Source: an uncultured Burkholderiales bacterium (GTDB lineage: Bacteria > Pseudomonadota > Gammaproteobacteria > Burkholderiales > Burkholderiaceae_C). Taken from it: a stretch of DNA of 32,003 bases. Positions 1 through 7,195 of this stretch are shown one piece after another. Where the stretch lies: positions 1 through 32,003 of the forward strand of contig CALMIL010000152.1 of the NCBI GenBank assembly GCA_937864005.1, written 5' to 3'. The position numbers were made by a program, and so were the translations under genes. A model generated the notes under the pieces. The model had not been told where the DNA came from. It made no database searches and worked only from the letters and a program-made list of their open reading frames with translations. Each line of letters opens with the position of its first letter. Position 1 is the first letter of the stretch.

Positions 1-930
1 CTGGCCTGGGAGCCGACCAAGCCGGTCGAGTTCATCGTCCCCGCCGGCACCGGCGGCGGCGCCGACCAGATGGCGCGCCTGATCCAGGGCATCGTCGTCA
101 AGCACAAGCTGATGAAGGAGTCGATGATCGTCGTCAACAAGTCCGGCGGCGCGGGCGCCGAGGGCTTTCTCGACGTGAAGGAAGCGAAGGGCAATCCGAA
201 CAAGATCATCATCACGCTGTCGAACCTGTTCACGACGCCGATGGCGACCGGCGTGCCGTTCAACTGGAAGGACCTGACGCCGGTGACGATGATGGCGCTC
301 GACCAGTTCGTGCTCTGGGTCAACGCCGATGCGCCGTACAAGACGGCGAAGGACTATATCGACGCGGTGAAGGCGGCCGGCCCGAACAAGATGAAGATGG
401 GCGGCACCGGGTCGAAGCAGGAAGACCAGATCATCACCGTCGGCATCGAGAAGGCGACCGGCGTCAAGTTCATCTACGTGCCGTTCAAGGGCGGCGGCGA
501 CGTCGCCGTTCAGCTCGTCGGCGGCCACATCGACTCGAGCGTGAACAATCCGATCGAGGCCGTCGCCCAATGGCGCGCCGGCAAGCTGCGCCCGCTGTGC
601 GTCTTCGACGACACCCGCATGCCCTACAAGGCGAAGGTCACCGATACGATGGCGTGGGGCGACATCCCGACGTGCAAGGAGGCCGGCGTTCCGACCGACT
701 ACCTGATGTTGCGCGGCATCTTCATGGCGCCGGGCGTGACGCCCGAGGAGGTCGCGTTCTACAGCGATCTGCTGAAGAAGGTGCGCGAAACCCCGGAGTG
801 GAAGGACTTCATGGAGAAGGGCGCCTTCAACACGACGGCGCTCTCTGGTCCGGACTACGTGAAATGGCTGACCGCCGCGGAAGCGGCGCACAAGCAGTTG
901 ATGACCGACGCCGGCTTTCTCGCCAAGTGA
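1..930 (+). CDS. tctC: Tripartite tricarboxylate transporter substrate-binding protein (TctC/Bug family), 5' end cut off
   Basis: This is the periplasmic solute-binding subunit of a TTT-family secondary transporter; family members bind carboxylates and related organic acids and deliver them to the TctA/TctB membrane pair. The reading frame is open from base 1, where it reads LAWEPTKPVEFIVPAGTGGG, the typical mature N-terminus of Bug proteins. The internal ATG at 70 is therefore not the start. Visible length is 309 residues against about 320 for the family, so only the signal peptide and perhaps a few residues are missing. Further support is the G-G-x-G-A-E-G-F segment near residue 50 and a PFKGGGDVAVQLVGGH segment around residues 160-176. 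tctB and tctA follow on the same strand, so this is a complete cognate TTT operon rather than an orphan Bug gene. The ligand cannot be read from the sequence; oxalate or another small carboxylate is suggested only by the frc and formate dehydrogenase genes downstream. Confidence 0.93.
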   Translation: MAWEPTKPVEFIVPAGTGGGADQMARLIQGIVVKHKLMKESMIVVNKSGGAGAEGFLDVKEAKGNPNKIIITLSNLFTTPMATGVPFNWKDLTPVTMMALDQFVLWVNADAPYKTAKDYIDAVKAAGPNKMKMGGTGSKQEDQIITVGIEKATGVKFIYVPFKGGGDVAVQLVGGHIDSSVNNPIEAVAQWRAGKLRPLCVFDDTRMPYKAKVTDTMAWGDIPTCKEAGVPTDYLMLRGIFMAPGVTPEEVAFYSDLLKKVRETPEWKDFMEKGAFNTTALSGPDYVKWLTAAEAAHKQLMTDAGFLAK

Positions 931-1028
931 GGTCGCGAGCGGGCGCGCCGCGCTTGGCCGCCAGCCATGCCGGGCGCAAGCCCTGACCGGCGGCCGCGGG
1001 CAGTGCGCAAGCCTTGCAGGAGCCAGGC

Positions 1029-1553
1029 ATGTCAGACCCTCAGTCGCAAGGCGCGCCACAGTCGCCGGCCGTCGTCAGGAACAACACGATGGATGCGATC
1101 GTCGCCGCCATCTTGTTCGCCGTCGGCACGGTCGTCATCGTGCAGGCGCGCCAGCTCGGCGCAGGCTGGAGCGACGACGGCCCGGGTTCGGGCTACTTTC
1201 CCTTCTACATCGGGCTCGTCATCTGCTTCGCCGCGCTCGGCGTGTTCTACGAAGCGATGTTCTCGAAATCGCGCGACACCGGCGTGTTCGTCGATCGCCA
1301 GCAACTCGGCCGCGTCGCGTCGGTCCTGCTGCCGGCGGTCGCCTTCGTGTTCGCGATCGTGTTCGTCGGCGTCTACGTCGCCTCGGCGATCTACATCGCC
1401 GCCTTCATGATCGTGCTCGGCAGGTACCAGCCCGCGAAGGGCGTCTTTCTCGGCCTTGCGGTGAGCGCGTTCTTCTTCGTCATGTTCGAGGTCTGGTTCA
1501 AGGTGCCGCTCTACAAGGGCCGCTTCGAGCCGCTCGCCTTCCTCGGCTACTGA
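1029..1553 (+). CDS. tctB: Tripartite tricarboxylate transporter small membrane subunit TctB
   Basis: This is the small four-helix membrane subunit of the TTT transporter. The protein is 174 residues with an N-terminal Asp/Ser/Gln-rich cytoplasmic stretch, a first hydrophobic helix (DAIVAAILFAVGTVVIVQA), the conserved G-x-GYFPFYIGL segment after it, and three further hydrophobic helices ending in a short LYKGRFEPLAFLGY tail typical of TctB. The start at 1029 is chosen over the in-frame ATG at 1014 because AGGAG at 1018-1022 lies six bases upstream of 1029. It sits 98 bases after tctC and 30 bases before tctA, consistent with one transcript. TctB is poorly conserved in sequence, so the call relies on topology, size and position as well as the FPFYIGL motif. 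Confidence 0.93.
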   Translation: MSDPQSQGAPQSPAVVRNNTMDAIVAAILFAVGTVVIVQARQLGAGWSDDGPGSGYFPFYIGLVICFAALGVFYEAMFSKSRDTGVFVDRQQLGRVASVLLPAVAFVFAIVFVGVYVASAIYIAAFMIVLGRYQPAKGVFLGLAVSAFFFVMFEVWFKVPLYKGRFEPLAFLGY

Positions 1554-1583
1554 ACGCCGTCTCGATTCCGCGAAGGCCGGTCG

Positions 1584-3113
1584 ATGGACGCACTCGGTTC
1601 ACTGCTTTCGGGCTTTGCCGTCATTCTGACGCCGGCCAACCTCGGCTTGATGTTCGTCGGCATCGTCCTTGGCGTGCTGATCGGCGTTCTGCCCGGGCTC
1701 GGCGGCGCCAACGGCGTCGCGATCCTGCTGCCGCTCACGTTCTCGATGTCGCCGACCTCGGCGATCGTCATGCTGTCGTGCATCTACTGGGGGGCCCTCT
1801 TCGGCGGCGCGATCACGTCGATCCTGTTCAATATTCCCGGCGAGCCGTGGTCGGTGGCGACGACCTTCGACGGCTATCCGATGGCGCAGCGCGCGCAGGC
1901 GGGGCAGGCGCTGACGGCAGCGTTCACGTCGTCGTTCGTCGGCGCCTTCGTCGCCGTGCTGATGATCACCTTCCTCGCGCCGCTCGTCGCGAATTTTGCG
2001 CTCCGCTTTGGATCCCCCGAGTTCTTCTCGGTCTACCTGCTGACGTTCTGCAGCTTCGTCGGCATGGGCAAGGGCTCGCCCTTCAAGATCCTGATCTCGA
2101 TGGCGCTCGGCTTCGCGCTCGCGTCGGTCGGCCTGGATACCGTCACCGGCAAGCTGCGTCTGACCTTCGGTTTTTCCGAACTGATGCGCGGCTTCGACTT
2201 CCTGATCGCCGTCATCGGCCTGTTCGGCATCGGCGAGATCCTGCTGTCGATGGAGGAGGGGCTGGAGTTCTCCGGCAAGACGGCGAAGATCAACCCGAAG
2301 GTCGTCTGGGAGACGTGGAAGACCCTGCCGAAATTCTGGGTCACATCGCTGCGCAGCGCGCTCGTCGGCATCTGGATGGGCATCACGCCGGGCGGCGCGA
2401 CGCCAGCCTCGTTCATGAGCTACGGCCTGGCGAAGAAGATGTCGCGCAACGGCTCGAAGTTCGGCACCGGCGAGATCGAGGGCGTCATCGCGCCGGAGAC
2501 CGCCGCCCACGCCGCCGGGACGAGCGCGCTGCTGCCGATGCTCGCGCTCGGCATTCCCGGTTCGCCGACGGCCGCCGTGCTGCTCGGCGGGCTGCTGATC
2601 TGGGGCCTGCAGCCGGGGCCGCTGCTGTTCGTCGAACAGAAGGATTTCGTCTGGGGCCTGATCGCGAGCATGTACCTCGGCAACGTCGTCGGCCTCGTCG
2701 TCGTGCTGTCGACGGTGCCGCTCTTCGCTTCGATCCTGCGCATTCCGTTTTCGATCATCGCGCCCGTCATCATCGTGATCTGCGCGATCGGCGCGTATAC
2801 GGTCGCCGGCGCGATGCTCGACGTCTGGTTCATGCTCGCCTTCGGCATCGTCGGCTACGTCTTCAAGAAGCTCGACTATCCACTCGCACCGCTCGTGCTC
2901 GCCCTCGTGCTGGGCGACAAGGCGGAGGATTCGTTCCGCCAGGCGATGCTGATGTCGCAGGGCGACGTCTCGATCATGTGGTCGAACTGGCTCGTCGGCT
3001 CGATCACGACGCTTGCGCTCGTGTTGCTGTTCTGGCCGCTCATCGGGAAGGCGATCGCGATCGTGCGCCACCCCAGGGCCGACGAACTCGCCGCGCAGCG
3101 GCCGGTGGACTGA
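1584..3113 (+). CDS. tctA: Tripartite tricarboxylate transporter permease TctA
   Basis: This is the large membrane subunit of the TTT system, which carries the substrate across the inner membrane using an ion gradient. At 509 residues it has the usual length. The family signatures are clear: LPGLGG at residues 36-41, followed by a hydrophobic helix and the ITSILFNIPGEPWSVATTFD segment at 77-96, and in the second half the APETAAHAAGTSALLPMLAL stretch followed by GIPGSPTAAVLLGG. These mark the two internally related halves of TctA. About eleven or twelve hydrophobic segments are visible. GAAGG-like bases (GAAGG at 1572-1576) precede the ATG. The next gene starts 15 bases after its stop, so the kinase-like/BON protein is probably co-transcribed. 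Substrate specificity is unknown. Confidence 0.96.
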   Translation: MDALGSLLSGFAVILTPANLGLMFVGIVLGVLIGVLPGLGGANGVAILLPLTFSMSPTSAIVMLSCIYWGALFGGAITSILFNIPGEPWSVATTFDGYPMAQRAQAGQALTAAFTSSFVGAFVAVLMITFLAPLVANFALRFGSPEFFSVYLLTFCSFVGMGKGSPFKILISMALGFALASVGLDTVTGKLRLTFGFSELMRGFDFLIAVIGLFGIGEILLSMEEGLEFSGKTAKINPKVVWETWKTLPKFWVTSLRSALVGIWMGITPGGATPASFMSYGLAKKMSRNGSKFGTGEIEGVIAPETAAHAAGTSALLPMLALGIPGSPTAAVLLGGLLIWGLQPGPLLFVEQKDFVWGLIASMYLGNVVGLVVVLSTVPLFASILRIPFSIIAPVIIVICAIGAYTVAGAMLDVWFMLAFGIVGYVFKKLDYPLAPLVLALVLGDKAEDSFRQAMLMSQGDVSIMWSNWLVGSITTLALVLLFWPLIGKAIAIVRHPRADELAAQRPVD

Positions 3114-3128
3114 AGAAGAGGGGGCGAC

Positions 3129-3944
3129 ATGCCGGTCATCGCATTGACGCAGGGGATGGGGTCGCTTGCGCAGGATATCGCCGAGGAACTGGCGCGCGAG
3201 CTCGGCATCGATACGCTTCAGCACGAGGTGGCCGAGCAGGTCGCCGAGAAGATGCACGTCTCCAAGAGCCTGATCAACCGGCTGCGCAGCGGCAAGGCCG
3301 GGCCGATCGAGCGGCTGCGCGCCGATCGTCAGGCGATGGCCGTCTACACCGCGCGCGAGGTGCTCGACGCCGCCGCGAAGGGCAACGTCGTGATCCGCGG
3401 CTGGGGCGCGACCCTGCTGCTGCACCCGGTGCAGCACGTGCCGTGCATCCGCATCATGCGGCCGTTCGAGAAGCGGGTGCAGTGGCTGATGCAGCAGCTC
3501 GATACCGACGACGCCGACGCCGCGGCGAAGGAGATCGAACGCAGCGACCATGCGAACGCTACACGCATGCACGAGCAGTTCGGCGTGACGTGGAATGCGC
3601 CGGTGCTGTTCGACATGGTGCTCAACACCGACCGCCTGACGGTCGAGACCTGCGTGCAGCAGATCAAGGGTCTGCTCGCGCGGCCCGAGTTCGCCGAGAC
3701 CGAGGCATCGCGCACGAAGCTTGCGGGTCTGGCGCTTGGCGCCCACGTGCGCGCCGCGCTGCGCGACGATGCGCGGACGGCCGGCGTCAACGTGACGATC
3801 GAAGCGGCGCGCGGCCTCGTCCGGCTCAGCGGCATCGTCGTCGACGCGACCGAGCGCGAGCGGACCGAACGGGTCGCCGCCGCGGTGCCCGGCGTGGTGG
3901 GCGTCGAGAACCTGCTGCGCGTGATGAGCCAGCGCGGCGGCTGA
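3129..3944 (+). CDS. Cytidylate-kinase-like protein with C-terminal BON domain
   Basis: 271 residues in two parts. Residues 1-190 resemble the cytidylate-kinase-like family: an opening beta strand and glycine-containing turn (VIALTQGMGSLAQDIAEELA), the block NVVIRGWGATLLLHP at 86-100, then basic positions at R111 and R116, and the NAPVLFDMVLNTDRL block at 156-170. The canonical GKS/T phosphate-binding triplet is absent from the turn, so catalytic activity is doubtful. Residues about 199-267 look like a BON domain (a turn containing VRLSGIVVDATERERTERVA, then VPGVVGVENLLRV), a fold usually found in envelope or membrane-binding proteins. No signal peptide is visible. The gene follows tctA by 15 bases, with GAGGGGG upstream of the ATG. 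It may sense nucleotide or membrane state for the transporter, but that is speculation. The kinase-like call is fairly secure; the function is unknown. Confidence 0.8.
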   Translation: MPVIALTQGMGSLAQDIAEELARELGIDTLQHEVAEQVAEKMHVSKSLINRLRSGKAGPIERLRADRQAMAVYTAREVLDAAAKGNVVIRGWGATLLLHPVQHVPCIRIMRPFEKRVQWLMQQLDTDDADAAAKEIERSDHANATRMHEQFGVTWNAPVLFDMVLNTDRLTVETCVQQIKGLLARPEFAETEASRTKLAGLALGAHVRAALRDDARTAGVNVTIEAARGLVRLSGIVVDATERERTERVAAAVPGVVGVENLLRVMSQRGG

Positions 3945-3990
3945 ACGCAGGGCGTGGCGTGCGCGGGATGCGGCGCTGGCAATTCTCGTT

Positions 3991-4020
3991 CGCCGGCCGC
4001 GGTCAAGCGCGCGGCCGGCG
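3991..4020. terminator. Perfect inverted repeat, possible terminator-like or attenuating hairpin
   Basis: An 11-base arm (CGCCGGCCGCG) is followed by an 8-base loop and its exact reverse complement. It lies 46 bases after the kinase-like gene and 115 bases before frc. No T-run follows on either strand, so it is not a canonical intrinsic terminator. It could still stabilise the 3' end of the tct transcript or separate it from frc. The remainder of this 191-base gap is noticeably less GC-rich between about 4035 and 4090, which would suit an frc promoter, but I could not identify convincing -35/-10 boxes. Confidence 0.45.
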
Positions 4021-4135
4021 CTCGCCTTGCGCGACAGACAACATAATCGACGCCTTCGTAGGCAACCGCCCCGATTGTTCCTGATCGCAAGGTCGGCGGC
4101 GGGCGAACAGAATCGAATCACCAAGGAGAACGCAA

Positions 4136-5383
4136 GTGAGCAAGGCACTCGATGGCGTGCGCATCCTGGACTTCACGCACGTGCAGTCCGGGCCGACCTG
4201 CACCCAGTTGCTGGCCTGGTTCGGGGCCGACGTGATCAAGGTCGAGAAGGCGGGCGAGGGCGATGCGACGCGCGGCCAGTTGCGCGATATCCCGGACGTG
4301 GACAGCCTCTACTTCACGATGCTCAACCACAACAAGCGCTCGATCACCGTCAACACGAAGGACCCGAAGGGCAAGGAAGTCGTCGATCGCCTCATCAAGA
4401 CCTGCGACGTGCTCGTCGAGAATTTCGCTCCCGGCGCGCTCGACCGCATGGGCTTCACGTGGGAGCACATCCACGCCCTCAACCCGCGCATGATCGTCGC
4501 CTCGGTGAAGGGGTTCGGCCCGGGCCGCTACGAGGACTGCAAGGTCTACGAGAACGTCGCCCAGTGCGCCGGCGGCGCGGCCTCCACCACTGGCTTCGAC
4601 GACGGCCCGCCGCTCGTCACCGGCGCGCAGATCGGCGACTCGGGCACCGGGCTGCACCTGGCGCTCGGCATCGTCGCCGCGCTCTATCAGCGCAACAGCA
4701 CCGGCCGCGGCCAGAAGGTGCTCGCGCCGATGCAGGATTCGGTGTTGAACCTGTGCCGCGTGAAGCTGCGCGACCAGCAGCGGCTCGAACGGACGGCGAC
4801 GCTGCACGAGTATCCGCAGTATCCGTACGGCCACTTCGGCGACACCGTGCCGCGCGCCGGCAACGCGTCGGGCGGCGGCCAGCCGGGCTGGATTCTGAAG
4901 TGCAAGGGCTTCGAGAGCGATCCGAACGCCTACATCTACTTCATCACGCAGGCCCCGGTGTGGCCGGCGATCTGCAAGGTGATCGGCGAGGAGGGCTGGA
5001 TCACCGATCCCGAGTATGCGAAGCCGGCCGCCCGGCTGAAGCACCTGAAGTCGATCTTCGCTCGCATCGAGGAATGGACGATGACGAAGACCAAGTTCGA
5101 GGCGATGACGATCCTCAACGAATACGACATTCCGTGCGGGCCGATCCTGTCGATGAAGGAAATCGCCGCCGACGAAGGCCTGCGCGCGACCGGAACGATC
5201 GTCGAGGTCGAGCACCCGACGCGCGGCACCTATCTGAGCGTGGGCAACCCGATCAAGCTGTCGGACAGCCGGACCGAGGTCAGGCGCTCGCCGCTGCTCG
5301 GCGAACATACCGACGAGGTGATGGCGCAGCTCGGCTATTCGGCCGCCGAGATCGCCGCGCTGCGCGCCGCCAGGGTGATCTGA
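4136..5383 (+). CDS. frc: Formyl-CoA:oxalate CoA-transferase (class III CoA-transferase)
   Basis: Frc moves CoA from formyl-CoA to oxalate, giving oxalyl-CoA and formate, the first step of oxalate catabolism. The 415-residue protein matches the remembered Oxalobacter formigenes Frc along its whole length, including [10 protein letters not shown] with Gln17, the block [13 protein letters not shown] (DVDSLYFTM, 54-62), [23 protein letters not shown], and Asp168 in [10 protein letters not shown], the position of the acyl-carrying aspartate. The active-site glycine loop reads SGGGQPG at 245-251, where Oxalobacter Frc has four glycines, so one glycine is serine here. LLGEHTDEV near the C-terminus is typical. 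The start codon is GTG, placed seven bases after AAGGAG (4123-4128). Other class III transferases (CaiB/BaiF) are the alternative, but similarity and the formate dehydrogenase 42 bases downstream favour Frc. Confidence 0.9.
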   Translation: MSKALDGVRILDFTHVQSGPTCTQLLAWFGADVIKVEKAGEGDATRGQLRDIPDVDSLYFTMLNHNKRSITVNTKDPKGKEVVDRLIKTCDVLVENFAPGALDRMGFTWEHIHALNPRMIVASVKGFGPGRYEDCKVYENVAQCAGGAASTTGFDDGPPLVTGAQIGDSGTGLHLALGIVAALYQRNSTGRGQKVLAPMQDSVLNLCRVKLRDQQRLERTATLHEYPQYPYGHFGDTVPRAGNASGGGQPGWILKCKGFESDPNAYIYFITQAPVWPAICKVIGEEGWITDPEYAKPAARLKHLKSIFARIEEWTMTKTKFEAMTILNEYDIPCGPILSMKEIAADEGLRATGTIVEVEHPTRGTYLSVGNPIKLSDSRTEVRRSPLLGEHTDEVMAQLGYSAAEIAALRAARVI

Positions 5384-5425
5384 ACGGCGAGGCATTCACA
5401 CGCGAACCGGATTCGAAGACCCGGC

Positions 5426-7195
5426 ATGACGACGAAGGAGACGACGATCGCTGCGCCCGCCGAGGCAGCGGATCGAGGCACCGGCCGGCCATCGGCGGGG
5501 CGCCAGAATGGTGCGGCGCTGACGCGCGAGCGCAAGCGCGAAGCGCCGCGGGGCCGGCGCGCAAGCGCCGAGGCGCTCGCCTCGGTACGCGAACTGCTGG
5601 CCGCGGCGCCGCGCCGCCGCGACATGCTGATCGAGTACCTGCACCTGCTGCAGGATCGCTTCGGCCATCTGTCGGCCGACCATCTGGCGGCGCTCGCGCA
5701 CGAGCTGCGCCTCGCGCAGAGCGAGGTCTACGAGGTCGCGACCTTCTATCACCACTTCGATATCGTCCGCGAGGGCGACGCCGCGCCGCCGGCGCTGACG
5801 GTGCGCGTCTGCGAGAGCCTGTCGTGTGCGATGCAGGGTGCGCAGGATCTGCTCGCGCGGCTGCCGGCGCTTCTCGGCGCCGACGTGCGCGTCATCGCCG
5901 CGCCGTGCATCGGCCGCTGCGAGCAGGCGCCGGCGGCCGTCGTCGGCCAGCATCCGATTCCGAATGCGACCCTCGAGCGCGTGCAGGCCGCCGTCGCCGC
6001 CGGCTGCACGAAGGCCTCTTCCGAGGACTATGTCGACCGCGCGGCATACGAAGCGGGTGGCGGCTACGCGCTTCTCGCAGCGTGCGCCGCCGGCAGACAC
6101 CGGGTCGAAGACATCATCGAGGCACTGTCGGGCTCGGGTCTGCGCGGTCTCGGCGGTGCGGGTTTCTCGACCGGCCGCAAATGGAGCATCGTGCGGGCCG
6201 AACCCGCGCCGCGCCTGGTGGCGATCAATATCGACGAAGGCGAGCCCGGCACCTTCAAGGACCGGCGCTACCTCGAAACCGATCCGCACCGGTTTCTCGA
6301 AGGCATGCTGATCGCCGCCTGGGCGGTCGACGCGGCGGCGGTCTACATCTATCTGCGCGACGAGTACCACGCCTGCCGCGCGATGCTCGAGCGCGAACTC
6401 GCGACGCTTCGCGCGAAGCCGCCTTGCCCCGGCATGCCGGAGATCTTTCTGCGGCGCGGTGCGGGGGCCTACATCTGCGGCGAAGAGTCGGCGATGATCG
6501 AATCGATCGAAGGCAAGCGCGGCATGCCGCGCCTGCGGCCGCCCTATGTCGCGCAGGTCGGCCTTTTCGGCCGTCCGACGCTCGAGCACAACCTCGAGAC
6601 GCTGTACTGGGTGCGCGAGATCGTCGAGAAGGGCGCCGCATGGTTCGCCTCGCACGGCAGGCACGGACGCAAGGGCTTGCGGTCGTTCTCGGTCTCGGGG
6701 CGGGTGAAATATCCGGGCGTCAAGCTCGCACCGGCCGGCATCACGGTGCGCGAGCTGATTGCCGAGTACTGCGGCGGCATGCAGGACGGGCACACCTTCT
6801 ATGCCTACCTGCCGGGCGGGGCGTCGGGCGGCATCCTGCCGGCCGCTCTGGGCGACGTGCCGCTCGACTTCGATACGCTGCAGCCGCATGGCTGCTTCAT
6901 CGGCTCGGCCGGCGTGATCGTGCTGTCGGAGCGCGACCGCGCGATGGACGCGGCGCGCAGCATGATGCACTTCTTCGCTCATGAATCGTGCGGCCAGTGC
7001 ACGCCGTGCCGCAACGGCACGGCCAAGGCCTCGGCGCTGATCGCCGGGCCGCGCTGGGATCTGCCGCTGCTCGCCGATCTGTCGCAGGTGATGCGCGACG
7101 CGTCGATCTGCGGTCTGGGCCAGGCGGCGCCCAATCCGCTCGACTGCGCCGTCCGGTATTTCGGGCATGAACTCGAAAGGGAAAACGGCCAATGA
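5426..7195 (+). CDS. fdhB: NAD-dependent formate dehydrogenase beta subunit, NuoE-NuoF fusion
   Basis: This is the diaphorase subunit that takes electrons from the formate-oxidising alpha subunit and reduces NAD+. Its 589 residues combine two complex-I-like modules. The NuoE-like part (about 50-195) carries the four [2Fe-2S] cysteines C129, C134, C161 and C165. The NuoF-like part (about 200-589) has the FMN-binding GLGGAGFSTGRKW at 241-253, the NADH-site block GAGAYICGEESA at 345-356, and the [4Fe-4S] cysteines C522, C525, C528 and C562. Such a fusion is known in Methylobacterium extorquens FDH1, whereas the Cupriavidus/Rhodobacter Fds enzymes use separate FdsG and FdsB. The first 45 residues are basic, low-complexity and not obviously conserved, so the true start could lie further in. 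The stop overlaps the start of fdhA (ATGA). Confidence 0.93.
   Translation: MTTKETTIAAPAEAADRGTGRPSAGRQNGAALTRERKREAPRGRRASAEALASVRELLAAAPRRRDMLIEYLHLLQDRFGHLSADHLAALAHELRLAQSEVYEVATFYHHFDIVREGDAAPPALTVRVCESLSCAMQGAQDLLARLPALLGADVRVIAAPCIGRCEQAPAAVVGQHPIPNATLERVQAAVAAGCTKASSEDYVDRAAYEAGGGYALLAACAAGRHRVEDIIEALSGSGLRGLGGAGFSTGRKWSIVRAEPAPRLVAINIDEGEPGTFKDRRYLETDPHRFLEGMLIAAWAVDAAAVYIYLRDEYHACRAMLERELATLRAKPPCPGMPEIFLRRGAGAYICGEESAMIESIEGKRGMPRLRPPYVAQVGLFGRPTLEHNLETLYWVREIVEKGAAWFASHGRHGRKGLRSFSVSGRVKYPGVKLAPAGITVRELIAEYCGGMQDGHTFYAYLPGGASGGILPAALGDVPLDFDTLQPHGCFIGSAGVIVLSERDRAMDAARSMMHFFAHESCGQCTPCRNGTAKASALIAGPRWDLPLLADLSQVMRDASICGLGQAAPNPLDCAVRYFGHELERENGQ

Noticed and set aside
1599..4148. 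849-codon open frame on the minus strand opposite tctA and the kinase-like gene
   Set aside because: Composition is Arg/Asp/His/Ala-rich with no domain-like segments; it mirrors confidently identified genes, as expected in GC-rich DNA with a third-position bias.
4027..6984. 985-codon open frame on the plus strand in another frame over frc and fdhB
   Set aside because: Arg/Gly/Pro-rich shadow of two clear genes; no recognisable fold or start signal.
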